NCBI GenBank assembly: GCA_040220455.1
Contig: JAVJUS010000043.1
Coordinates: 1-50,174 of the forward strand
Source of the DNA: JAVJUS01 sp040220455
GTDB taxonomy: Bacteria > Pseudomonadota > Alphaproteobacteria > DSM-16000 > Inquilinaceae
Reading direction: 5' to 3'
DNA: 50,174 nt
Shown: positions 16,064-26,168 of the stretch, in pieces
Layout of the letters: every line of letters starts with the position of its first letter
Numbering within the stretch: position 1 is the first letter of the stretch
The notes under the pieces: generated by a model
Databases searched by the model: none
What the model was told of the DNA's origin: nothing
The model's input: the letters and a program-made list of their open reading frames with translations, nothing else
Position numbers and translations under genes: made by a program

Positions 16064-16909
16064 CTACTTCTCGACCTCGACGAGCCCGCGCACGAACAGC
16101 CGCTGCATCACCACGATCACGACGACCGGCGGCAGCAGGGCCAGGATCGCCGTGGCCATGATCAGGTGCCATTGCGGCGTCTCCTCGCCGGCGTTGGCCA
16201 TGCGCTGGATGCCCATGACGACGGTGTAGAGATCCTCGTCCGTCGTCACGAGCAGGGGCCAGAGATACTGGTTCCAGCCGTACAGGAAGAGGATCACGAA
16301 CAGCGCGGCCAGGTTCGTGCGGCTGAGCGGGATCAGGATATCCTTGAAGAACTTGAGCGGCCCGGCGCCGTCGATGCGCGCCGCCTCGGTCAGCTCGTCC
16401 GGCACGGTCATGAAGAACTGCCGGAACAGAAAGGTCGCCGTCGCCGAGGCGATCAGCGGGATCGACAGCCCGGCGTAGGAGTTGAGCAGGCCGAGCCCGG
16501 CGACGACCTCGTAGGTCGGCAGGATGCGCACCTCGACCGGCAGCATCAGCGTGATGAAGATCGTCCAGAAGGCCAGGATCCGGAACGGGAACCGGAAATA
16601 GACGATGGCGAAGGCCGACAGCAGCGAGATCGCGATCTTGCCAACGGCGATCGACAGCGCCATGACGGTCGAGTTGACCAGCATCAGCCCGATCGGCGGC
16701 GCGCCGACGGCGGAGAGCCCCTCGCCCAGCACGAGGGTGTAGTTCGCCCAGCCCTGGTCGCCCGGCAGCAGCGGAATGCCGGAATTGACCACCCGGGCGG
16801 TGTGGGTCGAGGCGACGAAGGCGAGGTAGATCGGAAAGACGAACAGCGCCGCGCCCAGGATCAGGATGGCGTGCTGGACGGCGGTGAGGACGGGGCGGCG
16901 TTCGACCAT
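16064..16909 (-). CDS. ugpE: ABC transporter permease UgpE
   Basis: 281 residues from ATG 16907-16909, which shares a base with the ugpA stop (TGATG). Six membrane helices; the inner-membrane component EAA loop appears as EAARIDGAGPLKFFKDILIPL (about 175-195), which contacts the ATPase. MLPVEVRILPTYEVVAGLGL and GWNQYLWPLLVTTDEDLYTV are characteristic UgpE stretches. It forms the heterodimeric channel with UgpA. A longer frame continues upstream over ugpA but is only a shadow. Confidence 0.92.
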   Translation of the reverse strand: MVERRPVLTAVQHAILILGAALFVFPIYLAFVASTHTARVVNSGIPLLPGDQGWANYTLVLGEGLSAVGAPPIGLMLVNSTVMALSIAVGKIAISLLSAFAIVYFRFPFRILAFWTIFITLMLPVEVRILPTYEVVAGLGLLNSYAGLSIPLIASATATFLFRQFFMTVPDELTEAARIDGAGPLKFFKDILIPLSRTNLAALFVILFLYGWNQYLWPLLVTTDEDLYTVVMGIQRMANAGEETPQWHLIMATAILALLPPVVVIVVMQRLFVRGLVEVEK

Positions 16910-17793
16910 CAGTATTCGACCCGCCGCTCGATGTAGCGGAACTGGATCGCCGTCAGGGCGATGACGATGACCATGAGGATCACCGACTGCGCCGCCGAAG
17001 AGCCCAGGTTCAGCCCCTCGAAGGCGTCGCGCCAGACCTTGTAGACCAGGATCGTCGTGGCGTTGCCGGGCCCGCCGCTGGTCGTCGCGTGGACCACGCC
17101 GAAGGTCTCGAAGAAGGCGTAGACCACGTTGACCACGACCAGGAAGAAGGCGGTCGGGGAGAGCAGCGGCGCCTGGATGGTCGCGAAGCGCTTGAGCGGG
17201 CCGGCCCCGTCGATCGCCGCCGCCTCGATCAGCGAGCGCGGGATGGCCTGGAGCCCGGCCAGGAAGAACAGGAAATTGTAGGCGACCTGGCGCCAGGCCG
17301 CCGCGACGACCACCAGCGCCATCGCGTCGTTGCCGTCGACATAGTGGTTCCAGTCGTAGCCCAGCGCGTCGAGCCCGTAGGCGACGATCCCGATGGTCGG
17401 GTTGAACAGGAACCACCACAGCACGCCGGCCACGGCGGGGGCGACCGCGTAGGGCCAGATCAGCAGCGTGCGATAGACCGTCGGCGCGCGGATCACCCGG
17501 TCGGCCATCACCGCGAGGACGAGCGCGATCGACATCGACAGCCCGGCCACCAGGGCGCTGTAGATCACCGTGGTCGAGAAGCTCGACAGGTAGAGCGGGT
17601 CGGCGAAGAGGGCGCGGAAATTGGCCAGGCCGACGAATTCCGTCTTCAGGCCGAAAGCGTCCTGGCGCAGGACCGACTGGAAGATCGCCTGGCTCGCCGG
17701 CCACAGGAAGAAGACGAGCGTGACGGCGATCTGCGGCGCGATCAGCAGATAGGGCAGCCAGCGATGGCGGAACGTGACGGTCTTGCTGCGCAC
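16909..17793 (-). CDS. ugpA: ABC transporter permease UgpA
   Basis: 294 residues with six predicted helices. The N-terminus reads MRSKTVTFRHRWLPYLLIAPQIAVTLVFFLWPA, as in UgpA proteins; the EAA loop is EAAAIDGAGPLKRFATIQAPLL (about 197-218). It is located 86 bp after ugpB and overlaps ugpE by one base. It acts in the inner membrane as one half of the import channel for glycerol-3-phosphate or glycerophosphodiesters delivered by UgpB. Confidence 0.92.
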   Translation of the reverse strand: MRSKTVTFRHRWLPYLLIAPQIAVTLVFFLWPASQAIFQSVLRQDAFGLKTEFVGLANFRALFADPLYLSSFSTTVIYSALVAGLSMSIALVLAVMADRVIRAPTVYRTLLIWPYAVAPAVAGVLWWFLFNPTIGIVAYGLDALGYDWNHYVDGNDAMALVVVAAAWRQVAYNFLFFLAGLQAIPRSLIEAAAIDGAGPLKRFATIQAPLLSPTAFFLVVVNVVYAFFETFGVVHATTSGGPGNATTILVYKVWRDAFEGLNLGSSAAQSVILMVIVIALTAIQFRYIERRVEY

Positions 17794-17879
17794 CGGCCCC
17801 TAAATCCGTGAAGCGACAGGAGGAAGGGGCGGCCCGGCCGGAACCGGGCCGCCCGACGGATCGACGCGGGCGGCGCCGG

Positions 17880-19190
17880 TCAGTCGTTGGCTTCCTCGAA
17901 CTCGCGCAGCAGGACATTGCCGCGGGTCGCGGCCTCTTCGAGCGCCTCGGCGGCCGTCTGGTTGCCGGCCCAGAGGTCCTCGAGCTCCTCGTTGATGATG
18001 TCGCGGATCTGGACGAAGTTGCCGAAACGCAGGCCGCGGGAATTCGCCGTCGGCTCGTTGAGCGAGAGCTGGCGGATCGCCGTGTCGGTGCCCGGGTTCT
18101 CCTCGTAGAAGCCCTGTTCGCGGCTCAGCTCGTAGGCGGCCGTGGTGATCGGCACGTAGCCGCTCGACTGGTGCCAGTCGGCCTGGACCTCCGGCGAGGA
18201 GAGGTAGTTGAAGAACTCCGCCACGCCCTGGTACTCGGCGTCGTCGTGGCCCTCGAGCACCCACAGCGTCGCGCCGCCGATGATCGAGTTCCGCGGCGCG
18301 TCGGCGGCGTCGGTGTTCAGCGGCAGGAAGGCCTGGCCGAAGGCGAAATCGGCCTGCTCGCCGATGCCGGCGTAGTAGGCCGAGGAATTCATCCACATGG
18401 CGCATTCGCCGGAATTGAACAGCGGCAGGCTGTCGCCGCGCCGTCCGCCGTAGACGAAGGTGCCGTCGGCCTGGCTGTCGGCGATGCGCTGCAGCAGCGC
18501 CGTCAGGTCCTCGGACTCGTCGAAGACCAGCTCGGTGCCGAGCCCGGCGAAGCCGTTCTCCAGCGTGCCGATCGGCTCGTCGTGCCAGGCGAGATAGTTC
18601 TCGATCATCACCCAGGACTGCCAGCCGAAGGAGAAGGCGCATTCATGGCCGTTGGCCTGCAGCGCCTCGGCGGCGGCGAACATCTCGTCCCAGGTCGACG
18701 GAACCGCCTCGATGCCCGCGGCGTCGAGCAGGTCGCGGTTGTACCACAGCACCGGGGACGAGGAGTTGAACGGCAGGGAGAGCATGTCGCCCTCCGGCGT
18801 GGTGTAGTAGCTCTTCACCGCCGGCAGGTAGGCGTCCGCGTCCCACTCGATATCGGCGTCGGCCATGATCGCGTGGACGGGGCGGATGGCCCCCTCGGCG
18901 GCCATCATGGTCGCGGTGCCGACCTCGAAGACCTGGACGACATGCGGCTGCTCGCCGGCGCGGAAGGCCGCGATGGCCGCCGTCATGTTCTCGGTGTAGT
19001 TGCCCTTGTAGGTGGGCACGACGACGAAGGTGTCCTGGCTCTCGTTGAAGCCGGCGGCGATCTCCTCGACCTTCTCGCCGAGCGCGCCGCCCATGGCGTG
19101 CCAGAACTGGATCTCGGTCTGGGCGGCCGCGGGCGTCGCGGCGAACGCGGTCAGCGCGGCGGCGGCCGTCAGGGTACGGTTCAGGGTCAT
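17880..19190 (-). CDS. ugpB: Glycerol-3-phosphate-type substrate-binding protein
   Basis: 436 residues from ATG 19190, chosen because a typical signal peptide follows (MTLNRTLTAAAALTAFAATPAAA, cleavage after AAA at about 23). The mature protein begins TEIQFWHAMGGALGEKVEEI, the start of UgpB-type periplasmic binding proteins, and includes PFNSSSPVLWYNRDLL, YGGRRGDSLPLFNSGECAMW and GGATLWVLEGH. It captures the ligand in the periplasm and delivers it to UgpAE. It is the first gene of ugpBAEC. A GAGAG stretch is a modest ribosome binding site. Confidence 0.92.
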   Translation of the reverse strand: MTLNRTLTAAAALTAFAATPAAAQTEIQFWHAMGGALGEKVEEIAAGFNESQDTFVVVPTYKGNYTENMTAAIAAFRAGEQPHVVQVFEVGTATMMAAEGAIRPVHAIMADADIEWDADAYLPAVKSYYTTPEGDMLSLPFNSSSPVLWYNRDLLDAAGIEAVPSTWDEMFAAAEALQANGHECAFSFGWQSWVMIENYLAWHDEPIGTLENGFAGLGTELVFDESEDLTALLQRIADSQADGTFVYGGRRGDSLPLFNSGECAMWMNSSAYYAGIGEQADFAFGQAFLPLNTDAADAPRNSIIGGATLWVLEGHDDAEYQGVAEFFNYLSSPEVQADWHQSSGYVPITTAAYELSREQGFYEENPGTDTAIRQLSLNEPTANSRGLRFGNFVQIRDIINEELEDLWAGNQTAAEALEEAATRGNVLLREFEEAND

Positions 19191-19317
19191 GGTCGGTCTC
19201 TCGGAGCGGTTTCGTGGGGCGTCCCGTCGGACGGCGCGAGGACGCCCCCCGGCGCCCCCGTCCGAGGCCAAGGCACACCACCGCCCCCGAAATTTAGCAA
19301 ATGAAGTTATTCTTGCG

Positions 19318-19341
19318 CTCGTGAGACGGAAATCTTACGAG
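19318..19341. promoter_or_regulatory. Candidate operator palindrome upstream of ugpB
   Basis: CTCGTGAGA and TCTTACGAG are inverted 9-bp arms with one mismatch around a 6-bp centre (CGGAAA). They lie in a locally A+T-rich patch about 130 bp before the ugpB start and 20 bp past the rnhA stop. No U-run follows on either strand, which argues for a protein-binding site rather than a terminator. I cannot name the regulator, and it does not resemble a clear Pho box. Confidence 0.35.
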
Positions 19342-19361
19342 CCTCCGCGAGGGGCCTCCCG

Positions 19362-19856
19362 TCAGCCGTTGCCGCCCCTGTCGCGGATGCCGCGGCGGGC
19401 CAGTTCGTCGGCGCGCTCGTTCTCCGGATGGCCGGCATGGCCGCGCACCCAGTGCCACTCGACCGTATGGGTGCGCATGGCGGCGTCGAGTCGTTCCCAC
19501 AGGTCGCGGTTCTTGACCGGCTTCTTCGCCGCCGTCTTCCAGCCGTTGCGCCGCCAGCCCGGCAGCCACTGGGTGACGCCGTCGCGGACATAGCGGCTGT
19601 CGGTGGTCAGGGCCACGCGCATCGGGCGCTTGAGCGCCTCCAGCGCGCGGATCGCGGCCATCAGTTCCATGCGGTTGTTGGTGGTCTCCGACTCTCCGCC
19701 CCAGAGCTCCTTTTCCGCCTCGCCCCAGCGCAGAACCGCGCCCCAGCCGCCGGGGCCCGGATTGCCGCTGCACGCCCCGTCGGTGAAGACCTCGACCGCC
19801 GATCCGCCCTTGCCGTCCTGGTCAGCCACACCGTCGTCCCGCACCTCGCCGCTCAC
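19362..19856 (-). CDS. rnhA: Ribonuclease HI
   Basis: 164 residues from a GTG that overlaps the thrB stop (GTGA). All four catalytic carboxylates are visible: Asp in VFTDGACSGNPGPGGWG, Glu in NNRMELMAAIRALE, Asp in TTDSRYVRDG and Asp in ENERADELARRG; the WHWVRGHAGHPENE histidine loop is present too. It cleaves the RNA of RNA-DNA hybrids. Thr/Arg-rich basic handle residues KTAAKKPVKNRDLW are kept. The thrB-rnhA pair is common in alphaproteobacteria. Confidence 0.95.
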   Translation of the reverse strand: MSGEVRDDGVADQDGKGGSAVEVFTDGACSGNPGPGGWGAVLRWGEAEKELWGGESETTNNRMELMAAIRALEALKRPMRVALTTDSRYVRDGVTQWLPGWRRNGWKTAAKKPVKNRDLWERLDAAMRTHTVEWHWVRGHAGHPENERADELARRGIRDRGGNG

Positions 19857-20833
19857 GACGTCAGCCCGTAGGCGCCCGGGCCTTCGACGCGCTGGTGGAA
19901 GCGGAGCTTGCGCCAGTACTCCATGGGGTCCTTGGGTCTCACGAACGCTCCTTCGGGATGGTTGAGCCAGTCGTAGAGCCGGGTCAGCAGGAAGCGCATC
20001 GCGCTGCCCCGGGCGAGGATCGGCAGCGCCGCGATCTCGGCCGGCTCCAGCGGCCGCTCGGCGCCGTAGTCGCGGATCAGCAGCCGGGCCTTGGTGACGT
20101 TGAACGCGCCGTCGGGCTCGAAGCACCAGGCGTTGAGGCAGATCGCCAGGTCGTAGGCGAGGAAGTCGTTGCAGGCGAAGTAGAAGTCGATCAACCCGGT
20201 CAGCGCCTCGTGATGGAAGAAGACGTTGTCCGGGAACAGGTCGGCGTGGATGACGCCGGAGGGCAGGTCGGCCGGCCAGGCCGTCTCCAGCACGTCGAGC
20301 TCGCGCGCCACGCCGTCCTTCAGATCGGGCGAGAGCATGTCCGAGCCGGCCCCGGGCGCGCCGGCCAGGCAGCGCTCGAACAGCGGCCGCCAGGCCTCGG
20401 GCCCGAGCGCGTTGGGCCGGTGCAGCGGGAAGTCGCGGCCGGCCAGGTGCAGGCGCGCCATGGCCCGGCCCAGGGCGGCGCAGTGGCGCGGCACGATCCG
20501 GCGCGGCCACATCCCGGACAGGAAGGTGACGATCACCGCCGGCCGGCCGGCCAGCCGGCGCAGGGCGTGCCCGTCGCGCCCGGGGATCGGCTGGGGGCAG
20601 GCGATGCCGCGCTCGGCCAGATGCTCGAGCAGGCCCAGGAAGAACGGCAGGTCGGCCTCGTGAACCCGCTTCTCGTAGAGGGTCAGGATGTACTGGCCCC
20701 GATCGGTGACCAGCAGGAAGTTCGAATTCTCGACCCCCTCGGCGATGCCCTTGCAGGAGAGCACGTCGCCGATGTCGTAGTCGGCGACGAAGCTTTCCAG
20801 CTCCTCGTCGGTAACGTCCGTGTAGACCGCCAT
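19853..20833 (-). CDS. thrB: Homoserine kinase (APH-fold type)
   Basis: 326 residues from ATG 20833. It starts MAVYTDVTDEELESFVADYDIGDVLSCKGIAEGVENSNF, the hallmark of the alphaproteobacterial ThrB with aminoglycoside-phosphotransferase fold, and contains the Brenner-type motif SGVIHADLFPDNVFF (about 200-214) and LIDFYFACNDFLAYDLAI with the metal-binding Asp. It phosphorylates homoserine in threonine synthesis. ispH, its frequent upstream neighbour, is absent here; a divergent transglycosylase gene lies on that side instead. Confidence 0.94.
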   Translation of the reverse strand: MAVYTDVTDEELESFVADYDIGDVLSCKGIAEGVENSNFLLVTDRGQYILTLYEKRVHEADLPFFLGLLEHLAERGIACPQPIPGRDGHALRRLAGRPAVIVTFLSGMWPRRIVPRHCAALGRAMARLHLAGRDFPLHRPNALGPEAWRPLFERCLAGAPGAGSDMLSPDLKDGVARELDVLETAWPADLPSGVIHADLFPDNVFFHHEALTGLIDFYFACNDFLAYDLAICLNAWCFEPDGAFNVTKARLLIRDYGAERPLEPAEIAALPILARGSAMRFLLTRLYDWLNHPEGAFVRPKDPMEYWRKLRFHQRVEGPGAYGLTS

Positions 20834-20910
20834 CGCCCGCCGCCGATCCCCAGTGCCCGGGCGCGCCGCGCCGCCCGCCCCGGGCTGAATGCCCGACCCG
20901 GCGGGGGCAG

Positions 20911-20945
20911 GGCAAGACCTGCCGTGCCTCCCGGCACGTCTTGCC
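20911..20945. repeat. Perfect-arm hairpin between thrB and transglycosylase gene
   Basis: GGCAAGAC (20911-20918) pairs with GTCTTGCC (20938-20945), and inside it TGCCG pairs with CGGCA around a 7-nt loop, with a single C-C mismatch between the two stems. It sits in the 249-bp gap between two divergent start codons, so it is not a terminator for either gene; it may be an operator, a 5'-UTR structure or a short palindromic repeat. Confidence 0.6.
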
Positions 20946-21082
20946 GGGCCGATTGCCCGTCGATCAGGTGTCCGGCCCCCGTCCGGGCCCGAAAACGGCG
21001 GCCCGGCCGACCGGCACGGCGCTTGCTTCTTCGGGCGGCGGGGCGGCCCGCGACGGCGCGCCGCGAGAGGATCGAGGGAACC

Positions 21083-22129
21083 ATGCCGGCCTTTCATGCC
21101 ATCGGCGGCTATCAGGTCGCGGACGACGTGCTGAGCGCGGTCCGCCAGGCGAGCGCGCGCACCGGCGTCGACTTCCGCTACATGATGGCGAAGGCGGCCC
21201 AGGAAAGCGCCTTCGACCCGGCGGCCCGGGCGGCGACCAGCTCGGCCACCGGGCTCTACCAGTTCATCGACCAGACCTGGCTCGGCATGGTCAAGAGCCA
21301 TGGCGCGCGCTACGGGCTGGAGGCCGAGGCCGCGGCGATCGAGCGGACGCCGGGCGACCGCTTCGCCGTCGACGACCCGGCGATGGAGGCCCGCATCCTG
21401 GCCCTGCGCACCGACCCCGGCCTCAATGCCGCGCTGGCCGGGGAGTTCGCGGCCGGCAACGCCGAGCACCTGGCCGCCACGGTCGGCGGCCGGATCGGCC
21501 CGACGGAGCTCTATCTCGCCCACTTCCTCGGCGCCAAGGGGGCCGAGCGGTTCCTGACCGCCATGCGCGCGGCGCCCGAGCGCCCGGCGGCGGAGTTCTT
21601 TCCCGCGGCGGCCCGGGCCAACCGGGCGGTGTTCGAGGAGGCCGGGCGCCCGCGCTCGCTGGCCGAGGTCCATGGCTGGATCGACCGGCGCATCGACCGG
21701 GCCATGACACTCGCCGAGGCTGCCCCGGGCGGAGCGGGCGCCGGAATGCCGCCCGTCACCGGAGCCACCGGCAGCGCTGGCGGCCCCGCGGCGGCGCCCG
21801 GCGGCGCGGCGCGCTGGGTGGAGCTGGTCTTCGGTCCGAACCGCTCGGCCGGTCCGGGCCGGGGCACCGGCGGCTTCGCCCCGGCGACGGCCGGCGCGCT
21901 GACCGCCCCCGGCGGCGCCGCATCGTCCCTGTCGGCGCGCCCCCTGCCCGGGCCCTTTCCCGGCGCCGCGGCCGAGGCCGACCTGCCGGGCCCCAGCACC
22001 CACCGCGAGGACGTCCACCCGGCCAGCGCCGCCGGCCCCATGGGCGAGGCCGGCCGCCAGCTCGCCGAACGCCGCCTGTCGCTCTGGACGCTGCTCACCA
22101 CCACCCAGATGGACGCACCCGGCGAGTAG
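21083..22129 (+). CDS. Lytic transglycosylase-like SLT-domain protein
   Basis: 348 residues from ATG 21083, preceded by an AGGGA ribosome binding site. Residues about 14-135 carry SLT features: MMAKAAQESAFDPAARAAT (catalytic Glu in AAQESAFDP), SSATGLYQFIDQTWL and GPTELYLAHFLGAKGAERFL. Such enzymes cleave the MurNAc-GlcNAc bond of peptidoglycan. No clear signal peptide is seen at the N-terminus, which is unusual for the class but typical of phage or flagellum-associated relatives. The C-terminal 130 residues are Gly/Ala/Pro-rich and probably disordered. The TAG stop is supplied by the first base triplet of a 101-bp repeat. Confidence 0.82.
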   Translation: MPAFHAIGGYQVADDVLSAVRQASARTGVDFRYMMAKAAQESAFDPAARAATSSATGLYQFIDQTWLGMVKSHGARYGLEAEAAAIERTPGDRFAVDDPAMEARILALRTDPGLNAALAGEFAAGNAEHLAATVGGRIGPTELYLAHFLGAKGAERFLTAMRAAPERPAAEFFPAAARANRAVFEEAGRPRSLAEVHGWIDRRIDRAMTLAEAAPGGAGAGMPPVTGATGSAGGPAAAPGGAARWVELVFGPNRSAGPGRGTGGFAPATAGALTAPGGAASSLSARPLPGPFPGAAAEADLPGPSTHREDVHPASAAGPMGEAGRQLAERRLSLWTLLTTTQMDAPGE

Positions 22130-22372
22130 GTCGGTCGAGCGCCAGCGAGCCCGACATTGCCGGCGCCGGGGCGGGTCCGTGCCCGTCGGGTTCGCTTCGC
22201 TCAGCCGACCTACGCTCCTGAATCCCGTAGGTCGGTCGAGCGTCAGCGAGCCCGACATTCCCGGCGCCGGGGCGGGTCCGTGCCCGTCGGGTTCGCTTCG
22301 CTCAGCCGACCTACGCTCCTGAATCCCGTAGGTCGGTCGAGCGCCAGCGAGCCCGACATTCCCGGCGGACCG
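22126..22372. repeat. 101-bp REP/BIME-like tandem repeat, about 2.5 copies
   Basis: Units start at 22126, 22227 and 22328 (exact 101-bp period); the first two are almost identical and the third stops after about 45 bp near 22372. Each full unit contains a long imperfect inverted repeat: GTAGGTCGGTCGAGCG(C/T)CAG... at the left and ...CGCTTCGCTCAGCCGACCTAC at the right (22126-22155 against 22185-22213). This GTAGGTCGG...CCGACCTAC architecture is that of bacterial REP/BIME palindromes, often mobilised by RAYT transposases; no RAYT gene is in the window. Confidence 0.85.
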
Positions 22373-22384
22373 GGACCGAGCGTC

Positions 22385-23485
22385 CTACTTGCGCGCCCGG
22401 GTGCCGAGGCGGCGCCAGACGTCGTGGAAGGCGCGCGCGTCGACGGCCATGTTGTAGTCGTAGCCCTGGCCGGTGTTGAGGTAGACCGCCGAGGCGACCC
22501 CGATGACCTCGAACACGCCGTCCTCCTCGACGAACAGGGGCGAGCCGGAATCGCCGCGCAGCATGTCGCAGCGGTGAAACACGGTGTTGTCGGTGAACAC
22601 GCCGGTCAGCCGGCAGTCGCGATGAGCGGTCAGCCGGTCGGGCGTGTCCTCGCTGTAGCCCGCCTGGGTGACCGGCAGCCAGTCGCCGGCCACCGCCGCC
22701 TCGAGCTCGCGCGCCTCCACGCGGCGCACGCCGACGACCGTGTCCGGGCCGCCGATCTCCCGGTCGAGCATCAGGAAGGCGTAGTCCAGGCCGTCGATCT
22801 CGCTGGTCTCGCTGTGGCGGATATTGTCGAAGCCGTCGGCGACGATCTCCTGGGCGATGCCGGAGCGGGCGACCGCGCGGTCGCGGTCGGCGGCCAGGAC
22901 GAAGGCGACAGCCGGATCGCGCCGCCCGCTCGACGGGCCGAGATAGAGGCAGTGGGCCGCCGTCAGCACCAGGTCGGGGCCGACCAGCGTGCCCGTGCAG
23001 TGCCCGCCCGAAGCCAGCTCGACCCGACCGACGGCGCGCCAGGGCATCGCCGCGACGTCGACATAGACCCGATCGTCCCGGCCGAAGAAGGCCCGCGGCG
23101 AGCCGGGATCGAAGGCCCGATCGACGCCCGGGTCCTCGCCCGACGTCCCGCCGCAGTCGGTGGTGTCGCTGCCGACCGGGCAGAGCCCGGTGCCCGAGGG
23201 CTCGTCGCAGGTGTCGTCGAACGCCCAGAAGCACCCGTCGGCGCCCCAGCTCCCGCCCCGGCCGCAGTCCCAGGCATCGGTGCCGACCTCGCAGGCGCCG
23301 CTGCCCAGGCCCGGCTCGTCGCATTCGCCGTCGAGCGCCCAGGCGCAGCTGTTGTCGGCCGCGCGCACGGGCGCGGGCGTGAGCGCCGCAGGGGCCGCCG
23401 CGAGAGCCAGCACGAGCGCGAGTGCCGCCGCCCGGCAACCGGATCGAAACGGCGACGACCGGAGGGATGTCGAGCGCGCGGTCAT
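22385..23485 (-). CDS. Secreted trypsin-like serine protease with two N-terminal Cys-rich modules
   Basis: 366 residues. A signal peptide with the long hydrophobic run ALALVLALAAAPAAL is followed, from about residue 47, by two tandem modules of about 38 residues. Each has the spacing C-x7-C-x8/9-C-x8-C and the core DGECDEP / DDTCDEP and VGTDAWDC / VGSDTTDC, suggesting disulfide-stabilised, acidic, possibly calcium-binding units. The protease domain (about 150-366) has the complete triad His178 (LTAAHC), Asp234 (LDYAFLML) and Ser313 (GDSGSP). It should act outside the cytoplasm; substrate unknown. It stands alone between the REP-like repeats and the sucC promoter region. Confidence 0.88.
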   Translation of the reverse strand: MTARSTSLRSSPFRSGCRAAALALVLALAAAPAALTPAPVRAADNSCAWALDGECDEPGLGSGACEVGTDAWDCGRGGSWGADGCFWAFDDTCDEPSGTGLCPVGSDTTDCGGTSGEDPGVDRAFDPGSPRAFFGRDDRVYVDVAAMPWRAVGRVELASGGHCTGTLVGPDLVLTAAHCLYLGPSSGRRDPAVAFVLAADRDRAVARSGIAQEIVADGFDNIRHSETSEIDGLDYAFLMLDREIGGPDTVVGVRRVEARELEAAVAGDWLPVTQAGYSEDTPDRLTAHRDCRLTGVFTDNTVFHRCDMLRGDSGSPLFVEEDGVFEVIGVASAVYLNTGQGYDYNMAVDARAFHDVWRRLGTRARK

Positions 23486-23857
23486 CCTGCGGGTGTAACG
23501 CTCCCCGCGCCGGGGGTCGAGGCCTCTCGACGCCCCGGCCCACTCCAGGTTCGCCTGTGGGGGTCAGCTTTCCGTGAGATGCGCGGCACTCGTGGCTTGC
23601 CCCTTTCGTCGCAGATGCTAGATTGCGCCCGCCCGACGGGCCGCCCGCCAAAGGGGGCGGCGCGCCGGGCTTCCTTCGCCGGGCCGTCCGGTCCGAGGGT
23701 CGCCCCCGCCGCGTTGCCCGCCCGCGCGCTGTCCCGCGCCCGCCGGTCCCGGCGGGTGCCCCGGTGCCGGCCCCGGCGCGGTCTCCGGTGCCCGCGGCGC
23801 CGCCCGCGCCCCACGGCCGAGCGCGAGGGAAGCCGTGGTCAGCCGAGCGGAGCCCCG
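23486..23857. other. sucC leader region
   Basis: This 372-bp gap contains a candidate promoter (separate entry) and then about 230 bp of extremely GC-rich sequence up to the sucC ATG, with no Shine-Dalgarno better than GAGCGGAG. Frames open here are composition-driven. mdh, which often precedes sucC in alphaproteobacteria, is absent. Confidence 0.5.
23597..23624 (+). promoter_or_regulatory. Candidate promoter for sucCDAB
   Basis: CTTGCCC, containing TTGCCC (23597-23602), and TAGATT (23619-23624) are 16 bp apart, resembling the CTTG-containing -35 boxes common in alphaproteobacterial sigma-70 promoters. It would give a long leader of about 225 nt before sucC. Confidence 0.4.
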
Positions 23858-25944
<2,087 letters not shown>

Positions 25945-26168
25945 GGCCCGCCGCGCCCCCGCTCCGGGCCGGCGCGACGGCCGGGAACCGGGGATCACGG
26001 CAACACGTTCCCGTCAGCGGTCCCGGTGTCGCGCCGCCGGGGCCTTCAATACGATCGGCTTTCGGCGTAGGTTGGCCTCGAGCGCCCGGGAGGGAGCCGG
26101 TCCCGTCGCCCACTCCCGGGCCGGGCGACCCGAGTTCGACGGCGACACGCGCGCGTGCGCCGCAAGGC

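Noticed and set aside
22126..22372. Regular repeats that might be a CRISPR array
   Set aside because: The 101-bp period repeats as a whole, with no unique spacers, and contains REP-like palindromes; no array is present in the window.
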